Assembly: GCA_038106185.1 (NCBI GenBank)
Contig: JAYODE010000001.1
Coordinates: forward strand, 1 to 64,000
Length of the DNA stretch: 64,000 nt
DNA from: UBA4582 sp038106185
Lineage (GTDB): Bacteria; Pseudomonadota; Gammaproteobacteria; Pseudomonadales; Azotimanducaceae
Reading direction: 5' to 3'
Every line of letters starts with the position of its first letter. Position 1 is the stretch's first letter. This document shows, one piece after another, positions 15,216 to 24,319 of this stretch. Made by a program: the position numbers and the translations under genes. Below the pieces are notes generated by a model, which saw nothing but the letters and a program-made list of their open reading frames with translations, did no database searches and was not told the origin of the DNA.

Positions 15216-16658
15216 ATGTCCTGGAGTGTCGATATTTTGCCTTATGAGACAGACGCCTTCGCGTGGTTTCGGCGTCTTGAGGACCAGCAGCTGCCGTTCA
15301 TTCTCGAAAGCCAAGGTGCAGCGCAGCAACGCTACGATATTATTGGCGCTAATCCCAGCAGGATTATTCGCGCTATCGACGGTGAGGTTCGAATAGACCA
15401 ACAGTTGACCCAGCTAGATGCCTTTGCTGCGGTGGAAGAGACTGTCAGGCAAATGGCGCCCAATACCCCCTGCCCGTTGGATCTGCCCTTTCAGGGCGGT
15501 GCCGTTGGCTTCTTTGGTTACGAATTGATGCATTCGACTCAAAAGATACGCAGAGTCGATCATCCCAGCAAAGCGGCTAGGGACTTAGATGGCAAAGACT
15601 CGGATTCTCGAGACTCAGATCCTAAAGCATTGGATGGTGACGGCGTTGATCTTGCGGACATGCTGATTGGTATCTATGAAATTTTTATCATCATTGACCA
15701 TGCACTACACCAGACTTTTCAGGTTTGTACGCCAGGAGCCAGTGCCGCCTCAAAGCTCCTTTGGCACAAGTTGTTAACCTCAGAAAGGTTGTTTGAAAAG
15801 CTCGATTTCAAAACCACCAGCGCCGTCAAAAAGCAGCTTTCAAATGAGCAATATCACCGGTCATTTGAACAAATCAAAGACTATATTCACGCCGGAGACT
15901 GCTACCAAGTCAACTTTACTCAACGCTTCAGTGCGTCCTATCAGGGCAATCCCGTTGGACTCTATGAGCAGCTGCGGCAGACTCAGAAAGCGCCCTTTTC
16001 TGCGTGTTTACGAATGCCCAACGCGGCTATTCTGAGTTTTTCTCCAGAACGGCTGGTCAGGGTTGTGAACAGAAAGATTCTGACTCAGCCCATCAAGGGG
16101 ACGCGACCCAGACATAGGCTTCCAATAGAGGACCAGCGGCTGGCGAATGAGTTGCAAAGCAGCGAGAAAGATCGCGCCGAAAACCTCATGATCGTGGATT
16201 TGCTTAGAAATGATCTGGGCAAGACTGCGATACCTGGCTCGATCCAGGTGGACAGGTTATTTGAACTGGTGTCCTTTGCCAATGTTCATCACCTGGTCAG
16301 CTCTGTGAGCGGCGAGCTTCGACCTGGCCTGACGGCCATGGACCTGCTGCGCGCCTGCTTTCCTGGCGGATCAGTCACAGGGGCGCCGAAACGGCGCGCG
16401 ATGGAGATTATTGCCGAGCTAGAACCGGTCAAACGACAAGTCTATTGCGGCGCCATCGGCTACTACAGTTTTCATGGCGACTTGGACACCAACCTGCCCA
16501 TTCGCACTCTGGTCTGCAGCAAAGACACCCTGCATTACTGGGGTGGCGGCGGGATAGTCGCCGATTCTGAGGTCGAGCAGGAGTACGAAGAAAGCCTGCT
16601 TAAGGTCAACTTCATCAGTCACCTGCTGGCGAAATTGCGTATCGATCATTCATCGTAG
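15216..16658 (+). CDS. pabB: aminodeoxychorismate synthase component I PabB
   Basis: Converts chorismate to 4-amino-4-deoxychorismate with ammonia from PabA, for p-aminobenzoate and folate synthesis. The 480-residue protein has the PabB-specific lysine motif PIKGTRPR (about 290-297; anthranilate synthase has PIAGT), LLRNDLGK, FPGGSVTGAPK and the C-terminal GGGIVADSEVEQEYEE. Residues about 114-148 form a charged, Asp-rich insert (KDSDSRDSDPKALDGDG) that looks like a short repeat-derived surface loop. No pabC is adjacent. Confidence 0.93.
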   Translation: MSWSVDILPYETDAFAWFRRLEDQQLPFILESQGAAQQRYDIIGANPSRIIRAIDGEVRIDQQLTQLDAFAAVEETVRQMAPNTPCPLDLPFQGGAVGFFGYELMHSTQKIRRVDHPSKAARDLDGKDSDSRDSDPKALDGDGVDLADMLIGIYEIFIIIDHALHQTFQVCTPGASAASKLLWHKLLTSERLFEKLDFKTTSAVKKQLSNEQYHRSFEQIKDYIHAGDCYQVNFTQRFSASYQGNPVGLYEQLRQTQKAPFSACLRMPNAAILSFSPERLVRVVNRKILTQPIKGTRPRHRLPIEDQRLANELQSSEKDRAENLMIVDLLRNDLGKTAIPGSIQVDRLFELVSFANVHHLVSSVSGELRPGLTAMDLLRACFPGGSVTGAPKRRAMEIIAELEPVKRQVYCGAIGYYSFHGDLDTNLPIRTLVCSKDTLHYWGGGGIVADSEVEQEYEESLLKVNFISHLLAKLRIDHSS

Positions 16659-16689
16659 GCAAGCGCGCGAATGGCGGTTTGGATCACCT

Positions 16690-17304
16690 TCAGTTCGTCG
16701 AACCCGACGCAGCCTCGTCAATAAAGCGGCGTAACTCACTATAATCGTTAGTCACGCGAAATTGCGGGAACTCTTCGATAACGTTTTTAGGCGCTCGAAA
16801 CAGGAATCCCGCATCGGCAGCAGTCAGCATTGTCGTGTCATTGTAGGAGTCTCCAGCCGCGTAAATTCGATAGTTCAAGGCGTGAAGTGATTGCACCGAC
16901 ATTCTTTTTGGGTCCTTCTGGCGCAATTGATAGCCCACAACCGCATCTGAATCATCAACAACCAGCCGGTGACAAAATAGCGTGGGCCAGGCCAGTTGTT
17001 GCATCAATGGTTGGGCAAACTCATAGAAGGTATCAGATAAAATAATCACCTGATAACTGGCGCGCAATGAATCGAGAAAATCTTTCGCACCCGCCATGGG
17101 CGCCAGAGTCTGGATCACTGCCTGAATATCCTTCAACTTGAGATTATGCTCTCCCAATATTCGCAACCGTTGCTGCATCAGGACGTCATAGTCAGGGACA
17201 TCCCGCGTAGTAGCGCGCAGCGATTCAATACCCGTTTTTTCGGCGAAGGCAATCCAGATTTCAGGGACCAAAACGCCCTCGAGATCTAAGCAAACAAGAT
17301 CCAT
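16690..17304 (-). CDS. thrH: ThrH: phosphoserine phosphatase / phosphoserine:homoserine phosphotransferase
   Basis: HAD-family enzyme that can hydrolyse phosphoserine to serine or move its phosphate to homoserine. The 204-residue product is very close to Pseudomonas ThrH: N-terminal DLEGVLVPEIWIAFAEKTGI with the nucleophile Asp, ILSDTFYEFAQPLM, YQLRQKDPKR and GDSYNDTTML. It converges on pabB with a 31-bp gap. In this genome it would act after SerC (33754) in serine synthesis if no classical SerB exists. The 222 bp between its start and the cysB stop hold nothing I recognise. Confidence 0.95.
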   Translation of the reverse strand: MDLVCLDLEGVLVPEIWIAFAEKTGIESLRATTRDVPDYDVLMQQRLRILGEHNLKLKDIQAVIQTLAPMAGAKDFLDSLRASYQVIILSDTFYEFAQPLMQQLAWPTLFCHRLVVDDSDAVVGYQLRQKDPKRMSVQSLHALNYRIYAAGDSYNDTTMLTAADAGFLFRAPKNVIEEFPQFRVTNDYSELRRFIDEAASGSTN

Positions 17305-17526
17305 GACTTATCCTATTATTGATTCTTAAAAAGTGTATCGACTGAAAAACTTGGTCATATCGATAAATTTGCTATGCCCGAATTCCACTAGGCAACGGGT
17401 GGTGCGACCAACGCCTCGAAACTCCCGAGAAATTGTTTCACGGTCACCATGGGTTTAGCAAGGAAAATCCCGGCGAGTCACAGACCCCTGACTGATCATA
17501 GAGGATCAAAAAAAGGTCTATTATCA

Positions 17527-18501
17527 CTACATCACCGGCAGCTCGATTTGACTGAAGAGCGCCTGCAACTCCATTCGGTTCTGTTGCTCAAAGGCGCTGT
17601 CAACCAGGTCTCGCTCGAGATGAGGCGCAAACAGCTTGAGAAAATCATACATATAGCGCCGCAAGAAAGTCCCCCTACGACAACCAATCATCGTCGTGCT
17701 CGATTCGAACAGATGGGTTGCATCCAGCGCTATCAGATCGTCATCGACCAACGGGTCATGCGCCATCGTCGCTATGATGCCAATGCCTAAACCGAGCCGA
17801 ACATAGGTTTTAATGACATCAGCATCCGTCGCCGTAAATACCACCTTGGGCGACAGACCTCTTTGCATAAACGCATCATCCAATTTAGACCGTCCAGTAA
17901 AACCAAACACATAGGTCACAATCGGATACCGGGCCACATCTTCGAGTGTCATAGTCTGCAACTCGGCCAAGGGGTGGCCTTTAGGTACAACCACGCAGCG
18001 ATTCCAGGTGTAACAGGGCATCATCACCAGATCACCAAATAACTCCAGGGCTTCGGTTGCGATGGCAAAGTCGACGACGCCATCAGCCGCCAGCTTTGCG
18101 ATCTGCATGGGACTACCCTGATGCATATGCAGAGAGACATCGGGATAACGCTCGATAAACTCACTGATGACTTGCGGCAGCGCGTACCTCGCCTGAGTGT
18201 GGGTGGTGGCGATAGACAAACTGCCCTTTTTTTCGTTACTGAACTCCTGGGCGACCTGTTTGATACTCTCGACGGTATGCAGGATCTCGCCGGCTTTTTC
18301 TATAATCATCTGTCCCGCCGGGGTAATTCGAGTCAGATGTTTACCGCTACGGGCAAACACTTCAACGCCCAACTCATCCTCCAGCAGGCGAATCTGCTTA
18401 CTGATCCCTGGCTGGGAGGTGAAGAGGCTTTGGGCTGTTGCGGAGACGTTTAGGCCGTGATGGGCCACTTCCCAAATATATCTGAGTTGTTGAAGTTTCA
18501 T
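17527..18501 (-). CDS. cysB: LysR-type transcriptional regulator CysB
   Basis: Master activator of sulfate assimilation genes, responsive to O- or N-acetylserine. The 324-residue protein has the CysB N-terminus MKLQQLRYIWEVAHHGLNVSATAQ, the helix-turn-helix SQPGISKQIRLLEDELG, the effector-site motif TTHTQARY (99-106) and GLGIGIIATMA. Length equals E. coli CysB. Its start overlaps the stop of a small possible ORF (18498-18734) by 4 nt. Confidence 0.95.
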   Translation of the reverse strand: MKLQQLRYIWEVAHHGLNVSATAQSLFTSQPGISKQIRLLEDELGVEVFARSGKHLTRITPAGQMIIEKAGEILHTVESIKQVAQEFSNEKKGSLSIATTHTQARYALPQVISEFIERYPDVSLHMHQGSPMQIAKLAADGVVDFAIATEALELFGDLVMMPCYTWNRCVVVPKGHPLAELQTMTLEDVARYPIVTYVFGFTGRSKLDDAFMQRGLSPKVVFTATDADVIKTYVRLGLGIGIIATMAHDPLVDDDLIALDATHLFESSTTMIGCRRGTFLRRYMYDFLKLFAPHLERDLVDSAFEQQNRMELQALFSQIELPVM

Positions 18502-18734
18502 AGAGGGTCCAGCTGATAAAGGGTCATGAATTGACGAGCACCGTTAATTGTTTGCCACCCAGGCTCCACCCGGCAGATCTTCAGTGTCAGTCTGGTGGCA
18601 ATCGTATCACTGGCCCTTGATTCGAGCATAACAACAGGACGCATTATAGGCTCGGGGCATATCATAATATCAGCAACATCTACGAGACTCAGGGGTGCAT
18701 CGCTGACTGACACGGTGCCATTAACTCGCTTCAA
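18498..18734 (-). CDS. possible small protein between the 5'-nucleotidase and cysB
   Basis: 78-codon open frame beginning with TTG 9 nt after the 5'-nucleotidase stop and ending in ATGA overlap with the cysB start. The spacing suits an operon, and the translation (for example LESRASDTIATRLTLKICRVEPGWQ) looks protein-like. However, it has no recognised domain, no good ribosome site, and cysB usually has its own promoter. It may simply be the cysB promoter region. Confidence 0.3.
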   Translation of the reverse strand: MKRVNGTVSVSDAPLSLVDVADIMICPEPIMRPVVMLESRASDTIATRLTLKICRVEPGWQTINGARQFMTLYQLDPL

Positions 18735-18743
18735 ACCAGGTCT

Positions 18744-19643
18744 TTAGCGCCTGTTGGTAATACCATGTGGTACATGCCCCGTTGGCACAAATTCACTGGC
18801 AAGCCGACAGTGCTCTGCCTGATCGTCGAAAAACACATCCGCACCGAATGCTTGCAGAAACTCCGCTTTGCGCATACCGCCAAGAAACAGAGACTCATCG
18901 ATACGGATATTCCAGGCTCTTAACGTCTTAATGACCCGCTCATGAGAAGGCGCAGCCCTGGCTGTAACAAGCGCGGTTCTTATAGGACACTCCCCGCTCG
19001 GGAACTCGCTCTGCAAATCGTGGAGCGCGGCCAGAAAGGGTTTGAAGGGCCCTCCCATGAGTGGCTGGTCAGCGGCCTGCTGCTCGTTGGCTGTAAATGC
19101 GTGGAGGCCTGAGGTCTGGTAAATCTGCTCAGACTCATCAGAAAACAGCACGGCATCGCCGTCAAATGCGAACTGGAGTTGTTCCGACTCTCTGGGTTGT
19201 TGCGGTGAGGGCAGAATACTGGCCGCTGCCATACCGTTGTCGAGCGCTTCGCGAACGTCCTCCGGATTTGTGGAAAGAAATAAGTGACAGCGAAAGGGCC
19301 GCATATAACGAAATGGCGGCGAACCGCCTGTAAATGCCGCTCGTGAAATCGGCAGGGCATGATGCTGAATTGAATTGAATACGCGCAGGCCAGTATCTGC
19401 CGTATTTCGAGAAAGTAAGATCACCTCGACCTGCTCTTCGCCCTTGAGCATTTGATTCAAATGCAGTAACTTTTTCACCAGGGGAAATGCATCACCGGGT
19501 GCCAGCGGCTCTGACTCTCGAGCGATTTGATACTCGGCGTAGGCGGCGACCCCCTCCTCTCTATAGACTCGATCACTCTCTCTCAGGTCAAACAAGGCGC
19601 TGCTCGATGTTGCGACTACCAGCTTTTTTAAATTGCCGACCAT
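18744..19643 (-). CDS. 5'-nucleotidase (cytosolic 5'-nucleotidase 1 family)
   Basis: Dephosphorylates nucleoside 5'-monophosphates in the cytoplasm. The 299-residue protein has the recognisable N-terminal block VVATSSSALFDLRESDRVYREEGVAAY, LLSRNTADTGLRVFNSI, and a C-terminal HAD-like half with FDGDAVLFSDESEQIY, TARAAPSHERVI and ADVFFDDQAEHC. The start is the ATG at 19643. It is divergent from the VWA gene cluster across 81 bp. Confidence 0.85.
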   Translation of the reverse strand: MVGNLKKLVVATSSSALFDLRESDRVYREEGVAAYAEYQIARESEPLAPGDAFPLVKKLLHLNQMLKGEEQVEVILLSRNTADTGLRVFNSIQHHALPISRAAFTGGSPPFRYMRPFRCHLFLSTNPEDVREALDNGMAAASILPSPQQPRESEQLQFAFDGDAVLFSDESEQIYQTSGLHAFTANEQQAADQPLMGGPFKPFLAALHDLQSEFPSGECPIRTALVTARAAPSHERVIKTLRAWNIRIDESLFLGGMRKAEFLQAFGADVFFDDQAEHCRLASEFVPTGHVPHGITNRR

Positions 19644-19724
19644 CCTAAAAACCCCTAACCTTGGGATTGCAACGTTAACCTTTCATCGACGAATGTCAAT
19701 GAGACCGGCGAGCATCAAACGAGT

Positions 19725-20432
19725 ATGAGCAAGGATTCGAATCTACCTGAAAAACCCTCAAGCGCTGTCGCTCAGTTTCTTGACCGAGTCGCTCGAACTC
19801 CGGTGAAATCGAGCACTGGCGAGGCTGGACGCCTGATCTTCGCCCTTGATGCCACGGCTAGCCGTGAGCCCATGTGGGACATTGCGTGCCAGATTCAGGC
19901 ACGCATGTTCACTGAGACAGCCGGGCTGGGCGGACTGCAGATTCAGCTGTGCTATTACCGGGGTTTTCAGCAGTTTCATTGCGAAGGCTGGTGCAGCGAG
20001 GCGAATCGATTGCTGCAGCAGATGGAGCAGGTACGCTGTTTGGGCGGTGCGACCCAGATTGGCAGAGTCCTGTCACATGCCGTCGCAGAAGCCCGCCAAC
20101 ACAAGATTCAAGCGTTGGTGTTTATCGGCGATGCCATTGAAGAAGCCGTAGATCCCTTATGTGCAACGGCAGGTCAGCTGGGCCTGCTCAATGTTCCCGT
20201 GTTTATTTTTCAGGAAGGACGCAATCAGAAAGTGACTCGAGTATTTGAGCAAATTGCCCAATTGTCGGGCGGTGCCTGTGTACCTTTTGACCAGCATAGC
20301 GCTGATGAACTTCGCGAACTGCTGACAGCCGTCGCTGTCTATGCCGCCGGTGGACGCAAGGCGCTGGCAGACTTCAGCCATCGAGCAGGGCCCGGCGTCG
20401 CCTTGCTGACCCGTCAATTCAAGGACCAGTAG
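19725..20432 (+). CDS. von Willebrand factor A-like domain protein
   Basis: 235-residue predicted cytoplasmic protein with a VWA fold. The metal-ion adhesion motif appears as DATAS (Asp42, Thr44, Ser46) in RLIFALDATASREPMW, followed by a GGATQIG loop (about 105-111) and VFIGDAIEE. Homologs are commonly encoded beside a membrane J-domain protein, as here: the next gene starts 3 bp after its stop. It is the first of five closely spaced genes (19725-22835). The function is unknown; VWA domains usually mediate metal-dependent protein binding. Confidence 0.8.
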   Translation: MSKDSNLPEKPSSAVAQFLDRVARTPVKSSTGEAGRLIFALDATASREPMWDIACQIQARMFTETAGLGGLQIQLCYYRGFQQFHCEGWCSEANRLLQQMEQVRCLGGATQIGRVLSHAVAEARQHKIQALVFIGDAIEEAVDPLCATAGQLGLLNVPVFIFQEGRNQKVTRVFEQIAQLSGGACVPFDQHSADELRELLTAVAVYAAGGRKALADFSHRAGPGVALLTRQFKDQ

Positions 20433-20435
20433 TCG

Positions 20436-21176
20436 ATGCTGCCACTGACCCTAGTACTGGTTGTTCTGATCATTCTGTTTGTTGCCCTGCGCATCGTCCT
20501 TGGCCGTCGCAAGCTGACTATTCGACAATTCATGACGATATACGCAAGTGTTATCGTCGGTGCGATGCTCGTCTATTTGGGTGTAACCGGACGGTTAAAC
20601 TGGTTATTTGCCCTGTTGGGCGTCGTCCTGCCATTTCTAGCCCGGATTCTGCCTTGGATCAGTCGCAGTCTAGGCTTGGCGAGTCTCTATCGACGACTGC
20701 GGACCAGCACTGGATTGGGCGGCGCAGCCCAACCAGCGACTGGCCAGCAATCAACCCTCGATACACGATTCTTCGCCATGACCCTTGATCATGACAGCGG
20801 CGCTATGAATGGGCTGGTATTGCAAGGCCAATTTACCGGGCAGCAACTGTCGCAGCTGGATTTGAGACAATTGCAGCAACTATTCAGTGAGTGCCGCAGT
20901 GACACTGACTCAATCAATGTCCTGACGGCCTATCTTGACCGCCATTACCCGGACTGGCAGACGCAATTCTCCGATTCTCAGCCCTCGACCAACTCGCCGG
21001 AAATGGACGAGGCTCGAGCTTATGAAATCCTGGGACTCCAACCCGGCGCTACTCGCGACATGGTAATTGATGCACACAGAAGGCTGATGCAGAAATTTCA
21101 TCCAGATCGTGGTGGCCCTAACTACCTTGCAGCGCAGATCAATCTGGCCAAAGACTTACTCTTGGAGCGTTTATAG
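20436..21176 (+). CDS. membrane-anchored DnaJ-domain (Tim14-like) protein
   Basis: 246 residues. The N-terminal part has hydrophobic helices (about 1-20, 33-50 and 52-75), and the C-terminus is a J domain with the HPD tripeptide in LMQKFHPDRGG (about 222-232), followed by AAQINLAKDLLLERL. This order (membrane first, J domain last) resembles Tim14/Pam18, so it probably recruits a DnaK-type Hsp70 to the inner membrane. Start is the ATG 3 bp after the VWA stop. The partner Hsp70 client is not evident. Confidence 0.85.
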   Translation: MLPLTLVLVVLIILFVALRIVLGRRKLTIRQFMTIYASVIVGAMLVYLGVTGRLNWLFALLGVVLPFLARILPWISRSLGLASLYRRLRTSTGLGGAAQPATGQQSTLDTRFFAMTLDHDSGAMNGLVLQGQFTGQQLSQLDLRQLQQLFSECRSDTDSINVLTAYLDRHYPDWQTQFSDSQPSTNSPEMDEARAYEILGLQPGATRDMVIDAHRRLMQKFHPDRGGPNYLAAQINLAKDLLLERL

Positions 21177-21179
21177 TTG

Positions 21180-21665
21180 ATGACTGTTACGCCGTCCTAT
21201 GTAGGCTTTTGGCCGAGATTCCTGGCGTTTCTGCTCGATAGTCTGATTGCCTCGATTTGCCTCTATCCCCTGTCTTTACTGTTTTATCCTGAATTGGCAA
21301 CCATTAGTGACCCAATGCAGGCGCGCCAGATGCTTGACGAGTTGCTTGTTCAAATGCTGTTGGAGATCATCGTGATTGGCGCAGCCTTTATCGCCTTCTG
21401 GCATTATTTCGGTACCAGCCCTGGCAAGATGCTGTTCAAAGGGACCATCGTCGACGCCGCAACGCTCGGGCCAGCCAGCCGTAATCAGCTCGTCATTCGC
21501 TATCTGGGCTACTATGTCAGCCTGCTACCTTTGGGTCTCGGCTTCTTTTGGATTGGATTTGACAAACGCAAACAAGGCTGGCATGACAAGTTAGCGGGCA
21601 CCTTGGTAGTGACGCCATTGTCACTGACTGGTCATCAACCCGGTTCAAATAGAGATGTCTCATGA
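21180..21665 (+). CDS. RDD family membrane protein
   Basis: 161-residue inner-membrane protein of the RDD family. The N-terminal helix contains the R..D..D pattern (FWPRFLAFLLDSLIAS). There is a second helix about 60-82, the family block YFGTSPGKMLFKGTIVDA, and a third helix. Starts at an ATG 3 bp after the J-domain gene stop; the TTG at 21177 abuts that stop. Its own stop overlaps the next gene by 4 nt (ATGA). RDD proteins have been linked to ion transport, but the role is unproven here. Confidence 0.82.
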   Translation: MTVTPSYVGFWPRFLAFLLDSLIASICLYPLSLLFYPELATISDPMQARQMLDELLVQMLLEIIVIGAAFIAFWHYFGTSPGKMLFKGTIVDAATLGPASRNQLVIRYLGYYVSLLPLGLGFFWIGFDKRKQGWHDKLAGTLVVTPLSLTGHQPGSNRDVS

Positions 21666-22144
21666 CACAGCTGAAGCAGTTGGCAAAGGACTATCAACAG
21701 CTGGTTTTACTCGTGACGAGCCAGTCTCTCGAGACAGATCCGGACATGATGGTTCGACTGGCTGCCCTGGATATTCAAGTATCGGGAATTCATCTAACGG
21801 CGGCACGGTCAGCTGACAAGCCGGCGTTGGCTGCCATGCTGGCCCTGCAGATTCGCGCCGTCACCCAGGAAATTTACTGTCTCGCCCATTGCGCCCTGGG
21901 GTATTTGGCTCTGCTCGACGAGATTCAGGGCACCAACGAGCCTCTGCAAATACCGGCTGAATTTCGTCGACTCAGCCAACTGTACCTGAACCCGCAGGCC
22001 GCCGATGAAACCACGCAGGATCCGCGACAATACCTGGTTGATTTTCTGTTGAATCATCCTTCGGAACTGTCGGCCGCTGCTTCTCATAGCCCTTTCACGC
22101 TGCCAGGAACGGCTGATTCAAGCAGGAGTCTTCGTAGTGAGTGA
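21662..22144 (+). CDS. hypothetical protein in the VWA/J-domain cluster
   Basis: 160 residues, not recognised. The sequence is helical and rich in Leu, Ala and Gln, with no signal peptide or membrane segment. A central block (ALQIRAVTQEIYCLAHCALGYLALLDEIQ) has three residues of Cys/His character close together. It starts in ATGA overlap with the RDD gene and ends 8 nt inside the next gene, so it is translated with its neighbours and probably acts with them. Confidence 0.7.
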   Translation: MTQLKQLAKDYQQLVLLVTSQSLETDPDMMVRLAALDIQVSGIHLTAARSADKPALAAMLALQIRAVTQEIYCLAHCALGYLALLDEIQGTNEPLQIPAEFRRLSQLYLNPQAADETTQDPRQYLVDFLLNHPSELSAAASHSPFTLPGTADSSRSLRSE

Positions 22145-22835
22145 GCAACCGTTTGAACGACAAAACAGCGTTACTATCATCCCCTTTGAGGCTTATATCT
22201 TTGATCTGGATGGCACGCTATTGAACACCTTGGTCAACCTTGCTAACTGTTATAATCGCGTGCTGATGGCGCTAGGCTATCCGCCCCACCCTGTTGAGGC
22301 CTATCGGTATTTTATTGGTAATGGCGCCAGGGTTTGCGTAACGCGGTGTCTGCCACCAACGGCCAGAACGCCTCAAACTATTGACCGAATGTTGGCACTG
22401 CAACAGCGGGATTACGCAGCCCATTGGCAGATGGACGCTCAGCCTTATCCAGGCGTCCTCAACATGCTGGAGCGTCTCGTCGAACAGGGCGTACCCCTTG
22501 CGGTACTGTCAAACAAAGACCAACACTTTACTCAGGCCTGTGTGGATTATTTCTTTCCCCACATCAAGTTTGACCAGATAGTCGGTTATTCTGACTCGGT
22601 ACCTCACAAGCCAGACCCTACCGGGGCGAAGCGCATAGCTGCAGGTTTCAAAAAAGCACCGGCGCACATTGCTCTGCTCGGAGATACAGCCATGGACATG
22701 CAAACTGCGGTAAGCTGTGGCATGCAGGGACTAGGTGCCTTGTGGGGCTTTCGTGATGCGGAGGAACTTAAAGTCGCTGGGGCCAGATATTTACTCGAGA
22801 CACCACAGAATCTATTCAATATTTCGGGAGTATAA
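22137..22835 (+). CDS. HAD-superfamily hydrolase, phosphoglycolate phosphatase-like
   Basis: 232-residue HAD-IA phosphatase. Motif I is FDLDGTLLNT (Asp23 nucleophile, Asp25), motif II is VLSNKDQ, the motif III lysine is in PHKPDPTGAKRIA, and motif IV is LLGDTAMDMQTA. The cap-region pattern fits Gph-type phosphoglycolate phosphatases, which clear 2-phosphoglycolate. The start is GTG at 22137 with AGGAG at 22124-22128, overlapping the previous gene by 8 nt. It closes the VWA/J-domain/RDD cluster, and the transaminase follows after 4 bp. Confidence 0.85.
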   Translation: MSEQPFERQNSVTIIPFEAYIFDLDGTLLNTLVNLANCYNRVLMALGYPPHPVEAYRYFIGNGARVCVTRCLPPTARTPQTIDRMLALQQRDYAAHWQMDAQPYPGVLNMLERLVEQGVPLAVLSNKDQHFTQACVDYFFPHIKFDQIVGYSDSVPHKPDPTGAKRIAAGFKKAPAHIALLGDTAMDMQTAVSCGMQGLGALWGFRDAEELKVAGARYLLETPQNLFNISGV

Positions 22836-22839
22836 GAGG

Positions 22840-24186
22840 ATGAACACCGCAGACAGCAAGCATCTGGGGCATAACCTGGTAGCAGGAGATCTGGAAAGTT
22901 ACTGGATGCCCTCCTCCGCGAATCGAAAATTCAAACAAGACCCCAGGTTCATAGTTTCGGCACGTGGCATGTACTACACGGATAGCAATGATCACGAAGT
23001 CATGGATGGATCCGCCGGTCTTTGGTGTGTCAATGCGGGACACTATCGCGAAGAAATTAATCAGGCGATCGCTGATCAGCTGCAGAAATTAGATTTTGCC
23101 CACAGCTTCAACTCGGGACATCCACTGGCATTCAGTTATGCCAACCGTCTTGTAAAGCATTTTCCGGACTCTCTGAACCATGTGTTTTTCACCAATTCAG
23201 GCTCAGAATCTGTCGACACAGCGCTAAAAATAGCACTCTCGTACCACAAGTTGCGGGGCGAAGGTTCCCGTCAGCGCCTTATAGGCCGGGAGAAAGGCTA
23301 TCATGGTATGGGATTTGGTGGCGTCTCTGTTGGCGGTCTGATGAAGAATCGAAGCTCATTTGGCATGCTGCTACCTGGCACGGATCACCTGCGACATACG
23401 CTGGACATCAGCCGCAATGCCTTCTCTGCGGGCCTGCCGGCGCATGGCGCCGAACTGGCTGACGACTTGACTCGGCTCGTCGAACTGCATGGCGCCGACA
23501 ACATCGCCGCGGTAATCGTCGAGCCCGTCGCCGGGGCTGCTGGCGTCATACTGCCACCCCAGGGCTATCTGCAGCGACTCAGAGAGATTTGCACCAAGCA
23601 TGGCATCCTGCTGATTTTTGACGAGGTAATTACGGCGTTCGGTCGACTTGGCGCCAGTTGTGCAGCGAGTCGATTTGGCGTGGTCCCGGATATCATGGCG
23701 ACCGCCAAAGGTATCACTAATGCGACCGTGCCTATGGGTGCCGTATTCGTTTCTGATGCCATCTTTGAGACCTTTATGGGTATCGAAGATCAGGGCATAG
23801 AGCTCAGCCATGGTTATACCTATTCGGGGCACCCCCTGGCTTGTGCCGCGGGTATGGCAACCTTGGACATCTATGAGCGCGAGGGACTGCTGGTCCGCGC
23901 CGCAGGACTTGAACAGCATTGGAATAACAATGCCATGCGTCTCATGGGTAAACCCAATGTCATTGATGTTCGCTGTCATGCCCTGATAGGTGCCATCGAG
24001 TTTTCACCCCGTCCGGGAGCGCCTATGGCTCGTGGCGCGGAAGTCGCTAAACGCTGCTATGAAATGGGGCTCTGGAGTCGAAATATCGGTGATATGATCG
24101 TGATGTCCCCGCCTTTGATTATCTCTGAAGATGAGATTACTCGAATGTTTGACATCATCTGCAAAGCCGTAGAACAGACGCCGTAG
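22840..24186 (+). CDS. class III aminotransferase, omega-amino acid:pyruvate transaminase type
   Basis: PLP enzyme of 448 residues. GSES (121-124) binds the cofactor phosphate, DEV with Asp261 contacts the pyridine, and Lys290 in TAKGITNA forms the Schiff base. The N-terminal motif SYWMPSSANRKFKQDPR and GHPLACAAG are typical of beta-alanine/omega-amino acid:pyruvate transaminases. The frame is open to 22735, but that part overlaps the phosphatase; the ATG at 22840 with AGAGG and GGGAG upstream is preferred. Substrate is inferred from subfamily resemblance only. Confidence 0.88.
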   Translation: MNTADSKHLGHNLVAGDLESYWMPSSANRKFKQDPRFIVSARGMYYTDSNDHEVMDGSAGLWCVNAGHYREEINQAIADQLQKLDFAHSFNSGHPLAFSYANRLVKHFPDSLNHVFFTNSGSESVDTALKIALSYHKLRGEGSRQRLIGREKGYHGMGFGGVSVGGLMKNRSSFGMLLPGTDHLRHTLDISRNAFSAGLPAHGAELADDLTRLVELHGADNIAAVIVEPVAGAAGVILPPQGYLQRLREICTKHGILLIFDEVITAFGRLGASCAASRFGVVPDIMATAKGITNATVPMGAVFVSDAIFETFMGIEDQGIELSHGYTYSGHPLACAAGMATLDIYEREGLLVRAAGLEQHWNNNAMRLMGKPNVIDVRCHALIGAIEFSPRPGAPMARGAEVAKRCYEMGLWSRNIGDMIVMSPPLIISEDEITRMFDIICKAVEQTP

Positions 24187-24319
24187 CTGCAGGATACTCT
24201 GCTCAGCACCGCTTCGGTGGTCGCGCTAAAAGCTGAAAAGGCTTGTTGGCGAGACCTTTCAGATCAACGGTAAGTATGCGACTCTGTGGGCTTGTTGCTT
24301 TCAACTCAGGATAGGAATT

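Noticed and set aside
17305..17526. Space between thrH and cysB examined for a small RNA or gene
   Set aside because: No open frame with a start signal and no clear hairpin with a U tract.
23371..23979. 202-codon open frame on the minus strand
   Set aside because: Antisense to the transaminase gene; no family resemblance.
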